A DNA stretch of 64,000 nucleotides from Microbacterium sp. AG238. GTDB lineage: Bacteria > Actinomycetota > Actinomycetes > Actinomycetales > Microbacteriaceae. Location of the stretch: the NCBI RefSeq assembly GCF_003610405.1, contig NZ_RAQC01000001.1:1922001-1986000 (forward strand). Direction: 5' to 3'. The notes beneath the pieces are model-generated. The model did not search any database. It saw only the letters and a list, made by a program, of their open reading frames with translations, and was not told the origin of the DNA. Position 1 is the stretch's first letter; every line of letters begins with the position of its first letter. Both the position numbers and the translations under genes were made by a program. Shown here piece by piece: positions 1 to 8,077 of the stretch.

Positions 1-453
1 GGGGTCGACGCGTTGCTGCTCGGCCGCGTGACGTACGAGATGATGGCCGCCGCCTGGCGACGGCCCGCCTCGGGCGAGTGGCCCGAGTGGATGGATGACG
101 CCGAGATCAGATTCGCCGAGGCCATCGACGGCGCCCGGAAGTTCGTCGTGTCGTCGACCCTTGGCGATCCCGACTGGAACGCCGAGCTCATCTCGGGCGA
201 CCTGGAGACCGCCGTCCGAGCGCTGAAGGCCGAGCCGGGCGCCGGGCTCTGGGTCGGCGGCGTCATGCTGCCCACCGCCCTGGCGGACCTCGGCCTCATC
301 GACGAGTTCGAGTTCGTCGTGCACCCCGTCGTCGCGGGACGGGGGCCGACGCTGCTCGCGGGCCTGCACGGGCAGATCGAGCTCGAAGCGGTCGACCGCA
401 CAGCATTCCGCTCGGGGGCTGTGGCGACGCGGTACCGGCTGCGCAGCGCCTGA
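1..453 (+). CDS. Dihydrofolate reductase-fold (RibD C-terminal-like) protein, 5' truncated by window edge
   Basis: The reading frame enters from the left edge in phase 1 and ends at TGA 451-453, giving about 150 residues of a family that is usually 180-210 long, so the N-terminal strand and first NADPH contacts lie outside. Visible family features are LLGRVTYEMM near the start, and the core segment WVGGVMLPTALADLGLIDE followed by a strand and a glycine-rich stretch (HPVVAGRGPTLLAGL), typical of actinobacterial DHFR-like reductases. These small cytosolic proteins are annotated by homology to riboflavin deaminase/reductase, but most have no proven substrate. A gap of about 100 bases separates it from the monooxygenase operon downstream, so it is probably not part of it. 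Confidence 0.85.
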   Translation, partial: GVDALLLGRVTYEMMAAAWRRPASGEWPEWMDDAEIRFAEAIDGARKFVVSSTLGDPDWNAELISGDLETAVRALKAEPGAGLWVGGVMLPTALADLGLIDEFEFVVHPVVAGRGPTLLAGLHGQIELEAVDRTAFRSGAVATRYRLRSA

Positions 454-555
454 CCTGATGTGATCTGAGCGCGCGACGCGAACCCCGGTTACGACAGGTG
501 TCGCCGGATGACGGGCGGCCTTGGCAGCGCTCGGGGCGAGGTCGACAGTGGGCTC

Positions 556-1758
556 ATGTCTCACCGCATCCATCTCGCCGTCGCTCTCGAGCGGGCCGGC
601 TGGCACCCCGCCGCGTGGCGCGCGTCCGGGCTCTCGCCGCGCGCGTTCACCACATCCCGTCACTGGGCCGACCAGGTGCGACTCCTCGACGGGGCGGGCG
701 TGACTCTCGCGACCATCGAGGACGCGCTCTCGCTGACCGACCGCTTGGAAGACGCGAACGACCCCGACCCCGGGTGGCTGCACGGGCGTATCGACGCGGT
801 GCTGCTGGCCTCCGCGCTCGCGCCGCTCACGCACCGGATCGGGCTGATCCCGACGGTCACGACGACGCACACCGAGCCGTTCCACGTCGCCACCGGCATC
901 CAGACGCTCGACTTCGCCAGTCGTGGCCGCGCGGGCGTGCGGCTCGTCGTCGGCGGGTCGGCCGCGGAGCGCGCGAACTTCGGGCGGCGCGACGAGATCG
1001 ATCTCGAGACCGGGTTCCGCGAGGCGGGCGAGGTCGCCGACGCGCTCGGGCGCCTGTGGGACTCGTGGCAGGACGATGCGATCATCCGGGATGCCGCGAG
1101 CGGCCGCTTCGTCGACGCCGACCGCATCCACAACATCGACGTCGCGGGCGAGTTCTTCTCGATCACCGGGGCCTCGATCGTGCCCCGCTCGCCCCAGGGC
1201 CGCCCCATCATCTCGGTACTCGCGCACCAGACCGTGCCGTTCCGCCTCGCCGCCGAGCACGCCGACGTCGTGTTCGTCACGCCCCACGATGCGGCCGCCG
1301 CGACCGGCATCCTCGCCGAGCTCGACGGAGCCGCCGCCGAGCTGCGCCGCTCTGGCGAGCGCCTGCGCGTGTTCGCCGACGTGATCGTGCTCGTCGAGGA
1401 GACGAGTGCGGCTGCACGCGACGCGCTCGCGCGGCTCGACGACCTCGTCGGAGGCGAGTTCCGCTCGGACGCGCGGGTCGTCGCCGGCACGCCGACCGAG
1501 GTCGCCGAGCACATCCGGGCCCTCGCAGAGACCGGCGTCGACGGTGTGCGGCTGCGGCCGGCACGCCAGCCCGATGACGTCGTCGCGATCGCCGAGCGTC
1601 TCGCCCCGCTGCTGCGCGCGACCCGTGTGCTGCGCGACGACGACGCCACCACCTTGCGCGGCCGGCTCGGCCTGCCGCGTCCCGCGAGCAGGTACGCCGG
1701 CCCCGCGCACGACTCCGCCAACGAGTCCGCCCCGACACGAGAGAAGGTCGCCCTGTGA
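556..1758 (+). CDS. LLM-class flavin-dependent monooxygenase (YtmO/NtaA-like)
   Basis: A luciferase-like TIM-barrel oxidoreductase of 400 residues expected to use FMNH2 and oxygen. The start is ATG 556 (MSHRIHLAVALE), which begins at the first barrel strand; an upstream GTG/ATG would add only low-complexity residues. Family marks are the early strand IHLAVALE, the segment HRIGLIPTVTTTHTEPFHVA, the GRAGVRLVVGG turn, a WDSWQDDA motif shared with NtaA/SnaA enzymes, and RSPQGRPIISVLAH. It overlaps the next monooxygenase gene by 4 bases (GTGA), so the two are translationally coupled. Pairing of a YtmO-like with a YtnJ/SnaA-like enzyme is typical of organosulfur or S-alkylcysteine catabolism. The C-terminal 30 residues are poorly conserved in appearance. 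The exact substrate cannot be read from sequence. Confidence 0.88.
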   Translation: MSHRIHLAVALERAGWHPAAWRASGLSPRAFTTSRHWADQVRLLDGAGVTLATIEDALSLTDRLEDANDPDPGWLHGRIDAVLLASALAPLTHRIGLIPTVTTTHTEPFHVATGIQTLDFASRGRAGVRLVVGGSAAERANFGRRDEIDLETGFREAGEVADALGRLWDSWQDDAIIRDAASGRFVDADRIHNIDVAGEFFSITGASIVPRSPQGRPIISVLAHQTVPFRLAAEHADVVFVTPHDAAAATGILAELDGAAAELRRSGERLRVFADVIVLVEETSAAARDALARLDDLVGGEFRSDARVVAGTPTEVAEHIRALAETGVDGVRLRPARQPDDVVAIAERLAPLLRATRVLRDDDATTLRGRLGLPRPASRYAGPAHDSANESAPTREKVAL

Positions 1759-3080
1759 GCCGCTCGCCCCGCCAGATCCACCTGGCCGCACACTTCCCCG
1801 GCGTCAACAGCACCACGGTGTGGACCGACCCCGCCTCGGGCAGCCAGATCGACTTCGCCGCATTCGAGTACTTCGCGCGCTCGGCCGAGCGCGGCTTCTT
1901 CGACTACGTGTTCCTCGCCGAGGGCCTGCGCCTCCGCGAGCACAAGGGCCGCGTGCACGAGCTCGACGTGCTGGGCCGCCCGAACACCCTCGCGATCCTG
2001 GCGGCGCTGACCGCCGTCACCGACCACGTCGGTCTCGTCGGCACCCTGAGCACGACGTTCAACGAGCCGTACGAGCTCGCCCGTCAGCTCGCGACACTCG
2101 ACCACCTCTCGGACGGCCGCGCCGGATGGAACGCCGTGACGAGCTCCGACGCCTTCCACGGCGCGAACTTCCGCCGCGGCGGGTTCCTCGACCACGCCGA
2201 CCGGTATGAGCGTGCAAAGGAGTTCGCCGCCCTGTCGAAGAAGCTCTGGGACTCGTGGGACGAGGGCGAAGCGCCGCCCCGCCGCATCCGCCACTCCGGC
2301 CCGCAGTTCGACGTCGACGCCCTCTTCGACGTGCCCCGCTCGCCGCAGGGGCGCCCCGTGATCGTGCAGGCCGGTGACTCCGCCGACGGACGCGACTTCG
2401 GAGCCGAGCACGCCGAAGTCATCTTCTCGCTGCACCAGGACTTCGATGCGGCCCGCGTGTTCTACGACGACGTCAAGGGGCGCCTGGCCGCGTGGGGGCG
2501 TGACGAGGACTCGCTGAAGATCCTGCCCGCGGCGACGTTCGTCATCGGCGACACGGATGCCGAGGCGCGCGAACGATCGCGTGAGATCGCCCTGCAGCAG
2601 GTGCGGCCCGAGCAGGCGTTGACCTACCTCGAGCAGGTCTGGGGCCGCGACCTCAGCGGCTACGACCCCGACGGCCCGCTGCCCGACGTCGAGCCCGACA
2701 CCGGCTCGGAGACCGCACGCGGCTGGGCCAATCGCCACAAGGCCGTGCAGGCGCGGATCGCGTCGCTGCGGGAGCTGTCGGAAGCCGAGGGGCTGAGCGT
2801 GCGCGAGCTCGTCATCCGGCTGACGGCCAAGCACACATTCGTGGGCACCCCCGAGCACATCGCGGGCGAGATCGACCGCTACGTGCAGGAGCGGGCGACC
2901 GACGGATTCACCGTCGTCGGGCACCTCACCCCGCACGGCCTCGACGAGTTCGCCACGCGCGTCGTCCCCCTCCTGCAGGAGCGCGGGTCGTACCGCGACT
3001 CGTACGACGAGGGAGCGACGCTGCGCGACCTGCTCGGGCTGCCGGCCGTGGTTCCGGCACCCGCATCCGTACCGGCGTGA
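1755..3080 (+). CDS. NtaA/SnaA/DszA-family FMN-dependent monooxygenase
   Basis: 441 residues starting at GTG 1755 inside the stop of the upstream gene. This is a clear member of the nitrilotriacetate/pristinamycin/dibenzothiophene-sulfone monooxygenase family: the N-terminal HLAAHFPGVNSTTVW, FDYVFLAEGL, the loop TLSTTFNEPYELARQLATLD, the hallmark GRAGWNAVTS, WDSWDEG, and RSPQGRPVIVQAGDS are all present in order. Enzymes of this family receive reduced FMN from a separate reductase and cleave C-S or C-N bonds. No flavin reductase of the usual small type is visible here. The gene overlaps the next by 4 bases (GTGA), giving a tight three-gene operon. Function as an oxygenase is well supported; the substrate is inferred from neighbours only. 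Confidence 0.92.
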   Translation: MSRSPRQIHLAAHFPGVNSTTVWTDPASGSQIDFAAFEYFARSAERGFFDYVFLAEGLRLREHKGRVHELDVLGRPNTLAILAALTAVTDHVGLVGTLSTTFNEPYELARQLATLDHLSDGRAGWNAVTSSDAFHGANFRRGGFLDHADRYERAKEFAALSKKLWDSWDEGEAPPRRIRHSGPQFDVDALFDVPRSPQGRPVIVQAGDSADGRDFGAEHAEVIFSLHQDFDAARVFYDDVKGRLAAWGRDEDSLKILPAATFVIGDTDAEARERSREIALQQVRPEQALTYLEQVWGRDLSGYDPDGPLPDVEPDTGSETARGWANRHKAVQARIASLRELSEAEGLSVRELVIRLTAKHTFVGTPEHIAGEIDRYVQERATDGFTVVGHLTPHGLDEFATRVVPLLQERGSYRDSYDEGATLRDLLGLPAVVPAPASVPA

Positions 3081-4975
3081 GCGTCCACCGGCTGGTCTTC
3101 GTCGGCGCCGGCCCGCGGGCGATCATGCTCCTCGAGCGGATCGTCGCGCGGTTCGGCGCCGCGGCGGGCGCAGGGGATGCGGCGGATGCGCGCGCGGTCG
3201 GCGCGCCGCGCCTGCATGTCGAGCTGGTCGACCCGCATCCTCCGGGAGCCGGCCGCATCTGGCGGCGCGCGCAGTCGCCGCTGCTGAAGCTCAATTCGAT
3301 GGCGCGCGACGTGACGGTCTTCACCGACGAAAGCTGCACGATCGACGGTCCGATCCGTCCCGGCCCCTCGCTCATCGAATGGGCCGAGCTCTGGCGCAGC
3401 GGCGAGCTGGCTGCGGCCGGTCAAGGCATCGAGATAGACGACGAGGTCGCCGCTGCCGAGGCGCGCGGGCTGCACGGCGAGAGCTTTCCCACGCGCCGAC
3501 TGCACAGCTACTACCTGGAGTGGTTCTACCGGCGCACGGTCGCCGAGGCGCCCCCGGGGGTCACGGTGCGATGGCGCCGCGACACGGTCGCAAGCGTGAG
3601 CCCGGAGAACCGCGTGACCCTGGCGAGCGGGCTCGAGATCGAAGCCGACGGTGTCGTCTTCGCGCTCGGTCACACCGGTCGTGAACCGGATGCCGTCACC
3701 GCCGGCCTCATCGCCGGGGCGCGCCGCGCGCGGCTGCACTATGTGCCGCCCGCCTTCACCGCCGACGCCGACCTCTCGCAGCTCGGGGCCGGCGACGACG
3801 TCATCGTGCGCGGCATGGGACTCGCCGCGGTCGACCTCGTGGTGCTGCTCACCCAAGGCCGCGGCGGCCGCTTCGTCGAGAAGGGCGACGGGTTGCGGTA
3901 CGTGCCGTCGGGACGCGAGCCGCGTCTGCACCTCGGATCGCGGCGGGGCGTTCCCTACCGTTCGAAGGTGTCGTCGGCGCTGCGCGGCGAGGCATCCCAA
4001 CGCGAGGTGCTGACGCCCGCGGCGATCGCCGAGCTTGTGGCCCGCCCCGGTGTCATCGACTTCGAGGCCGATGTCTGGCCGCTCATCGCGGGCGAGCTGC
4101 TCCACGGGCACTACCGCGAGCTGTTCACGGGACACCCCGACCGCGTCGTCGGCGATTGGACGACGTTCCGTGCGGTGCTGCGGTCGCACGCGTGGGACGA
4201 CCCCGCCCTGCTCGACGCGATCGCGGCGGCGGTCCCCGATCCGCTCGACCGGTTCGACGTCGCCTCGTTCGACCGGCCGCTGGCCGCCGCGGCCTTCGTC
4301 GACGGCGACGACGCGCACGAGCGGGTGCGCGCGCACATCGTCACCGACCTGCATCTGCGTACGGCCCCGGAACGCAGCGCCGCGCAGGGCGTCTTCCTCG
4401 CAGCGCTGCTGTCGTTCCTCGCGCTTGCCGAGATCCCCGCCGATCGGTGGAACGAGCACTCGCGCACACGATCGCTGCCGGTCCGGTGGCACACCTTCTT
4501 CAGCTACGTCGCAAGCGGCCCGCCCCCGCACCGGCTCGAGGAGCTCGTGGCCCTCGCCGATGCCGGGATCGTTCGCTTCCTCGGGCCCGAGATCGAGGTC
4601 CGCATCGATCCGGAGCGCGGCTTCGTCGCCTCCAGCCGTCGCGTCCCGGGCGAGACCGTCGCGGGCAGCCTCGTCGACGCGTGGCTGCCCGGGCCGGGAG
4701 CCGCCGTGAGCGAGAACCGCGTGCTGCGAGCGCTGGCCCGCCAGCAGGGGGCGGAGGTACGCGTGCTCACCGATGCCGACGGCCGGGTACTGCGGCGGGA
4801 CGGCTCACCGACGGCATCCGCCTTCGCGCTCGGCCCGTTCACGTCGCTGCCCGAGAGCGGTGCTTTCACCCGCCCGGGATCGAACGCGCTCTCGATCCGC
4901 CAGACCGACCGCACGGCAGGAGCGATCGTCGACGCGGTCCTCGGCGCCACTACGCCGCTCGCTCGCCTCGCGTAG
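3077..4975 (+). CDS. FAD/NAD(P)-binding protein (large monooxygenase-like flavoprotein)
   Basis: 632 residues from GTG 3077, overlapping the upstream stop by 4 bases. The N terminus holds a dinucleotide-binding fold, VFVGAGPRAIMLLERIV, of the FAD-NAD(P)-binding domain type seen in large actinobacterial flavoproteins related to lysine/ornithine N-hydroxylases. A second nucleotide contact lies near residues 185-200 (VVFALGHTGREPDAV), and a C-terminal half of mainly helical character follows, ending in a second glycine-containing segment. Its position as the third gene of the LLM operon suggests it either oxygenates the same substrate or supplies reduced flavin or electrons, but this is inference. 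The protein has no membrane segment or signal peptide. An inverted repeat just after the stop probably ends the transcript. Confidence 0.8.
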   Translation: MSVHRLVFVGAGPRAIMLLERIVARFGAAAGAGDAADARAVGAPRLHVELVDPHPPGAGRIWRRAQSPLLKLNSMARDVTVFTDESCTIDGPIRPGPSLIEWAELWRSGELAAAGQGIEIDDEVAAAEARGLHGESFPTRRLHSYYLEWFYRRTVAEAPPGVTVRWRRDTVASVSPENRVTLASGLEIEADGVVFALGHTGREPDAVTAGLIAGARRARLHYVPPAFTADADLSQLGAGDDVIVRGMGLAAVDLVVLLTQGRGGRFVEKGDGLRYVPSGREPRLHLGSRRGVPYRSKVSSALRGEASQREVLTPAAIAELVARPGVIDFEADVWPLIAGELLHGHYRELFTGHPDRVVGDWTTFRAVLRSHAWDDPALLDAIAAAVPDPLDRFDVASFDRPLAAAAFVDGDDAHERVRAHIVTDLHLRTAPERSAAQGVFLAALLSFLALAEIPADRWNEHSRTRSLPVRWHTFFSYVASGPPPHRLEELVALADAGIVRFLGPEIEVRIDPERGFVASSRRVPGETVAGSLVDAWLPGPGAAVSENRVLRALARQQGAEVRVLTDADGRVLRRDGSPTASAFALGPFTSLPESGAFTRPGSNALSIRQTDRTAGAIVDAVLGATTPLARLA

Positions 4976-4998
4976 CCCCCTGCTCCCCCTTCCCCTTC

Positions 4999-5059
4999 GT
5001 CGACTCGCCACGAATGGCGAGTGCGCGGGGGCAGCATCCGCACTTCCTGGCGAGTCGAC
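4999..5059. repeat. Nested inverted repeat between convergent genes (candidate bidirectional terminator)
   Basis: Arms gtcgactcgcca (4999-5010) and tggcgagtcgac (5048-5059) are perfectly complementary. Inside the left half is a second perfect hairpin, actcgcca and tggcgagt, with a 4-base loop (5003-5022). It sits in the 100-base gap between the convergent flavoprotein and molybdoenzyme genes. No U-run follows on either strand, so intrinsic termination is inferred from position and stem strength only. Confidence 0.6.
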
Positions 5060-5075
5060 AGGCGTGGGGAGCCGG

Positions 5076-6710
5076 TCAGGCGGAGACCGTCACCAGCACG
5101 CGCTGCCAACCGCTCGAACCGTCGGGCGCGATCGGGGCGCGCTCCTCGACCTGCGTGTCGCCGTTCTTGTTGACGGCTCGCACCTCGACGTAGTGGGTGC
5201 CGGCTTCGGCTTGCCACTCCAGCATCCACTGGACCCAGGTGTCGGCGTTGATCGGCGTCGAAATGGTCGCAGCCTGCCAGTCGCCGTCGTCGATCCGCAC
5301 TTCGACGCGGTCGATGCCGACCGTCTGCGCCCAGGCCATTCCGGCGATGGCGACGGTGCCCGCGGCGACCGGTGTGCCCGTGCGCGGGGTGTCGATGCGG
5401 GACGAGAACTTGATCGGCGCTTCGGCTGCGTACCCGCGCGGGGTCCAGTAGGCCTCGTCGGCCTCGAACGTGGTGACCTTGAGCTCGGTGACCCATTTGG
5501 TCGCCGAGACGTAGCCGTACAGACCGGGAACCACCATGCGCACCGGGAAGCCGTGCTCGAGGGGCAGTGGCTCGCCGTTCATCGCGACGGCGAAGATCGC
5601 GTCGCGCGAGTCGTCGGTCAAGGCTTCGAGCGGGGTGGATGCCGTGTACCCGTCGACACTCTTGGACAGCACCATGTCGGCGCCCGACTGCGGGCCCGCC
5701 ATGCGCAGGATGTCGCGGATCGGGATGCCCTGCCAGATGGCGTTGCCCACCAGGCCACCGCCGACCTCGTTCGAGACGCACGTGAGCGTGACGGCGTACT
5801 CGTCGAGCCCCATGCCGACGAGATCGTCGAAGCTCAGCTCGACGCGCTGATCGACCATGCCGTCGATGACGAGACGCCACGTGGTCGGGTCGACCGACGG
5901 CACCGTGAGGGCCGTGTCGACGCGGTAGAAGTCGGCGTTCGGGGTGATGAGGGGCGAGATCCCCTCGACATCCAGCTCGGCGCCGTCGGGGATCGTGACG
6001 GTCGACCGCGGCTCCGGGATGCGCAGCTCACGGCGGAGCGCGTCGACCGAAGCCGACGTCGCATTGAGCAGGCGGGCGCCGACTCCGACGATGACGGCGG
6101 CGAGGCCCACGCCTCCCGTGGCGACCAGGAACGATCGCCGACCGAGCCCGCGCTGCTCAGCGGCCGGGTACGCCGGGGTGGTCGGGTTGACGGCATCCGC
6201 GGCAGCCGCGACATCCGCGGCGCCCGCTGCGCCCGCCCAGCGCCGGAGGCGCGTGATGAGGAAGACGAGGATGATCACTCCGGCCAGCGTCCCGATCACG
6301 GGCGGCACGAAGGCGAGCGGGCTGGCTCCGGTGCGAGTGACGATGGCGGCCGTCGAGATCACCCCGGCGAGGGCGATGACGATGACCCCGAACGGCCGGG
6401 CGAAGAACTGCAGGATGCCGGCGATCGCGGCGGCGACCACGACGGCGAGCGCGAGGCTGCCGAGCAGGACGATCTTGTCGGCCGAGCCGAACGTCGCGAT
6501 CGCGAACTCCTTGAGCGGCTGCGGCACGATATCGATGACGAAGGCGCCCACGGCGAGGATCGGGCTGCTCTCACGCGCGACGAGGAGCGCGACCAGCTCG
6601 GCTACGGCGAGGAAGGCGGCAGCGCTGACGATGCCGGCGAGCGCGCTCCACAGGGCCCAGACCCCGCGCCGGGTCTTCGCCTCGTTCGCGGATGCGGTCG
6701 ATTTCGCCAT
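5076..6710 (-). CDS. Membrane-anchored molybdopterin-dependent oxidoreductase (sulfite oxidase fold)
   Basis: 544 residues. The N-terminal 170 residues hold about four to five hydrophobic helices (starting with WALWSALAGIVSAAAFLAVA), followed by a short loop and another helix near residues 205-225 (GLGRRSFLVATGGVGLAAVI) resembling a twin-arginine-type anchor. The catalytic part then shows the sulfite-oxidase fold: DADFYRVDTAL-like segment, WRLVIDGMVD, the molybdenum-ligand cysteine in VTLTCVSNEVGG, GIPIRDIL, and HGFPVRMVVPGLYGY with substrate-pocket arginine. A C-terminal Mo-co dimerisation domain (TPVAAGTVAIAGMAWA onward) completes it. It probably acts at the outer membrane face. The N-terminal membrane module is common in actinobacterial homologues. 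The substrate could be sulfite, a sulfoxide or a nitro/N-oxide compound; I cannot decide. Confidence 0.9.
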   Translation of the reverse strand: MAKSTASANEAKTRRGVWALWSALAGIVSAAAFLAVAELVALLVARESSPILAVGAFVIDIVPQPLKEFAIATFGSADKIVLLGSLALAVVVAAAIAGILQFFARPFGVIVIALAGVISTAAIVTRTGASPLAFVPPVIGTLAGVIILVFLITRLRRWAGAAGAADVAAAADAVNPTTPAYPAAEQRGLGRRSFLVATGGVGLAAVIVGVGARLLNATSASVDALRRELRIPEPRSTVTIPDGAELDVEGISPLITPNADFYRVDTALTVPSVDPTTWRLVIDGMVDQRVELSFDDLVGMGLDEYAVTLTCVSNEVGGGLVGNAIWQGIPIRDILRMAGPQSGADMVLSKSVDGYTASTPLEALTDDSRDAIFAVAMNGEPLPLEHGFPVRMVVPGLYGYVSATKWVTELKVTTFEADEAYWTPRGYAAEAPIKFSSRIDTPRTGTPVAAGTVAIAGMAWAQTVGIDRVEVRIDDGDWQAATISTPINADTWVQWMLEWQAEAGTHYVEVRAVNKNGDTQVEERAPIAPDGSSGWQRVLVTVSA

Positions 6711-6842
6711 CGCTGTCGCCTCTCGATCGGCAGATCACTCCTACCGTGCATAGTGTCTTCGTCGCCGAGCCCGCAACGGATGGAATTCCGGCCCGGATGA
6801 TGCAGCGCCGGCCCGGATGATGCCGGCGAGAACGCCTCGTCT

Positions 6843-6897
6843 CGCCGAGAACGCACCGCCTATCGTGCGTGCTCACGGAAGCGGTGCGTGCTCGGCG
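6843..6897. repeat. Intergenic inverted repeat, copy A of the gagaacgcacc family
   Basis: Arms of 17 bases at 6843-6859 (cgccgagaacgcaccgc) and 6881-6897 pair with one mismatch around a 21-base loop. The core gagaacgcacc recurs in longer inverted repeats at 30151-30212 and 32485-32550. The rest of the 213-base spacer 6711-6923 contains a short direct repeat of ggcccggatgatg (about 6790 and 6813) and no gene that I can support. Confidence 0.6.
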
Positions 6898-6923
6898 TGC
6901 GCAGCGCGCGCGACGTGCGCTAG

Positions 6924-8030
6924 CTACAGGGGCTTGGTGAAGCAGCGGGAGAACGTGTACTCGGTGTAGGGGGCGTAGATCGGGATCGGCGTGTACCCGA
7001 GGCGCTCGTACAGCACGACGGCGTCATGCTGGCGGTCGCCGGTCTGCAGGATGACGCGCGCGGCGCCGCGGTCGCGCGCGATGCGTTCGAGCTCGGCGAT
7101 GAGAGCACGGCTCGCGCCGAGCCCGCGAGCCCGCGGGTGCACGTACACGCGCTTGATCTCGAGGTCGCGGATGCCGTCGTGCTCGAGGTCGCGCAGCGCA
7201 CCGTGACCGAGCGCCTCGCCCGCGGCATCCGTCACGAGCACCGTCGCGACGATCGTCTCGGGGTCGAGAGCGAAAGCGCGAGCGGATCGGGCGGCGGCTT
7301 CGGGATCGGTCTCGTCGAAGCGGTCGGCGTAGCGCGGGCCGACCTCGCGGTCCATCTCGGCGCGCAGGGCGACCGCACGCGGGTCACCATAGTCGGTGTG
7401 CTCGAGGAGCCAGGTCGGCGCCGGGCCGGCCGCGGGGGTGCCGGTCGAGGCGGTGCCGGTCGAGGCCGAGGGCTCCGGCTCGAGGTCGTAGCCGAACGCG
7501 CGCAGCTCGACGAAACGGCCCGGCTCGACCTCGATTCGTCCCTCGCGTTCGGGCAGGCGCGAGAAACCGAGCTTGGCGTAGAGCGCGTGCGCGGCGGTCA
7601 TCTCGGGCCCGCTGTTCATGACGACGCGGTGCGACCCGCGCTCGCGGGCCAGCTCGATGACGTGCCGGGCGAGCGCCTCGCCGACGCCGCGGCCGCGCGC
7701 CTCGGGTGCGACGGCGAGCTGTCGGAAATCGGTCTCCCCCGGCCGGGCGATGCCGGCGAGCGGCCGATTCGGCCGAGCGACCCACACGGTTCCGAGGATG
7801 TCGCCCTCGGCAGCGGTATCTGCGGCGGCATCCGCGCGCCCGCCGCCATCCACCGCCACCCACACGTCGCCGCTCTGCACGCGTGTGGCGACGTCGCGCA
7901 GCGAGGCGAGGTAGTGCTCCGAGAGCTCGCCGTAGCTGTGCCGGTAGGCACGGGCGGTCAGCTCGCCCGCCCGAGCGAACTCCTCGGTGCGGACGAGCCG
8001 GATGGTGAGGGCTGTCGCGGTCGATGTCAC
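6924..8030 (-). CDS. Tandem-domain GNAT N-acetyltransferase
   Basis: 368 residues with two complete acetyltransferase domains. Domain one (about 8-170) has FRQLAVAPEARGRGVGEAL, the acetyl-CoA pyrophosphate loop; domain two (about 200-368) repeats the fold with LEIKRVYVHPRARGLGASRAL and ends AVVLYERLGYTPIP. A flexible Ser/Thr/Ala/Gly linker joins them. The start is GTG 8030, chosen because a TAGCGT -10 box (8042-8037 on this strand) lies exactly 6 bases upstream, predicting a leaderless mRNA. It follows the amino-acid ABC transporter genes by 47 bases on the same strand. Genes of this kind beside cystine-type transporters and LLM monooxygenases N-acetylate S-substituted cysteine in Bacillus; a similar role is inferred here. 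Confidence 0.88.
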   Translation of the reverse strand: MTSTATALTIRLVRTEEFARAGELTARAYRHSYGELSEHYLASLRDVATRVQSGDVWVAVDGGGRADAAADTAAEGDILGTVWVARPNRPLAGIARPGETDFRQLAVAPEARGRGVGEALARHVIELARERGSHRVVMNSGPEMTAAHALYAKLGFSRLPEREGRIEVEPGRFVELRAFGYDLEPEPSASTGTASTGTPAAGPAPTWLLEHTDYGDPRAVALRAEMDREVGPRYADRFDETDPEAAARSARAFALDPETIVATVLVTDAAGEALGHGALRDLEHDGIRDLEIKRVYVHPRARGLGASRALIAELERIARDRGAARVILQTGDRQHDAVVLYERLGYTPIPIYAPYTEYTFSRCFTKPL

Positions 8031-8077
8031 GATGTGACGCTACCTCTCACCGAGACCCGTTCACGACGCATACCCAT

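Noticed and set aside
660-2936. Very long minus-strand open frame opposite the monooxygenase genes
   Set aside because: Third-position GC bias makes long antisense frames; the plus-strand proteins have clear family motifs while this one has none.
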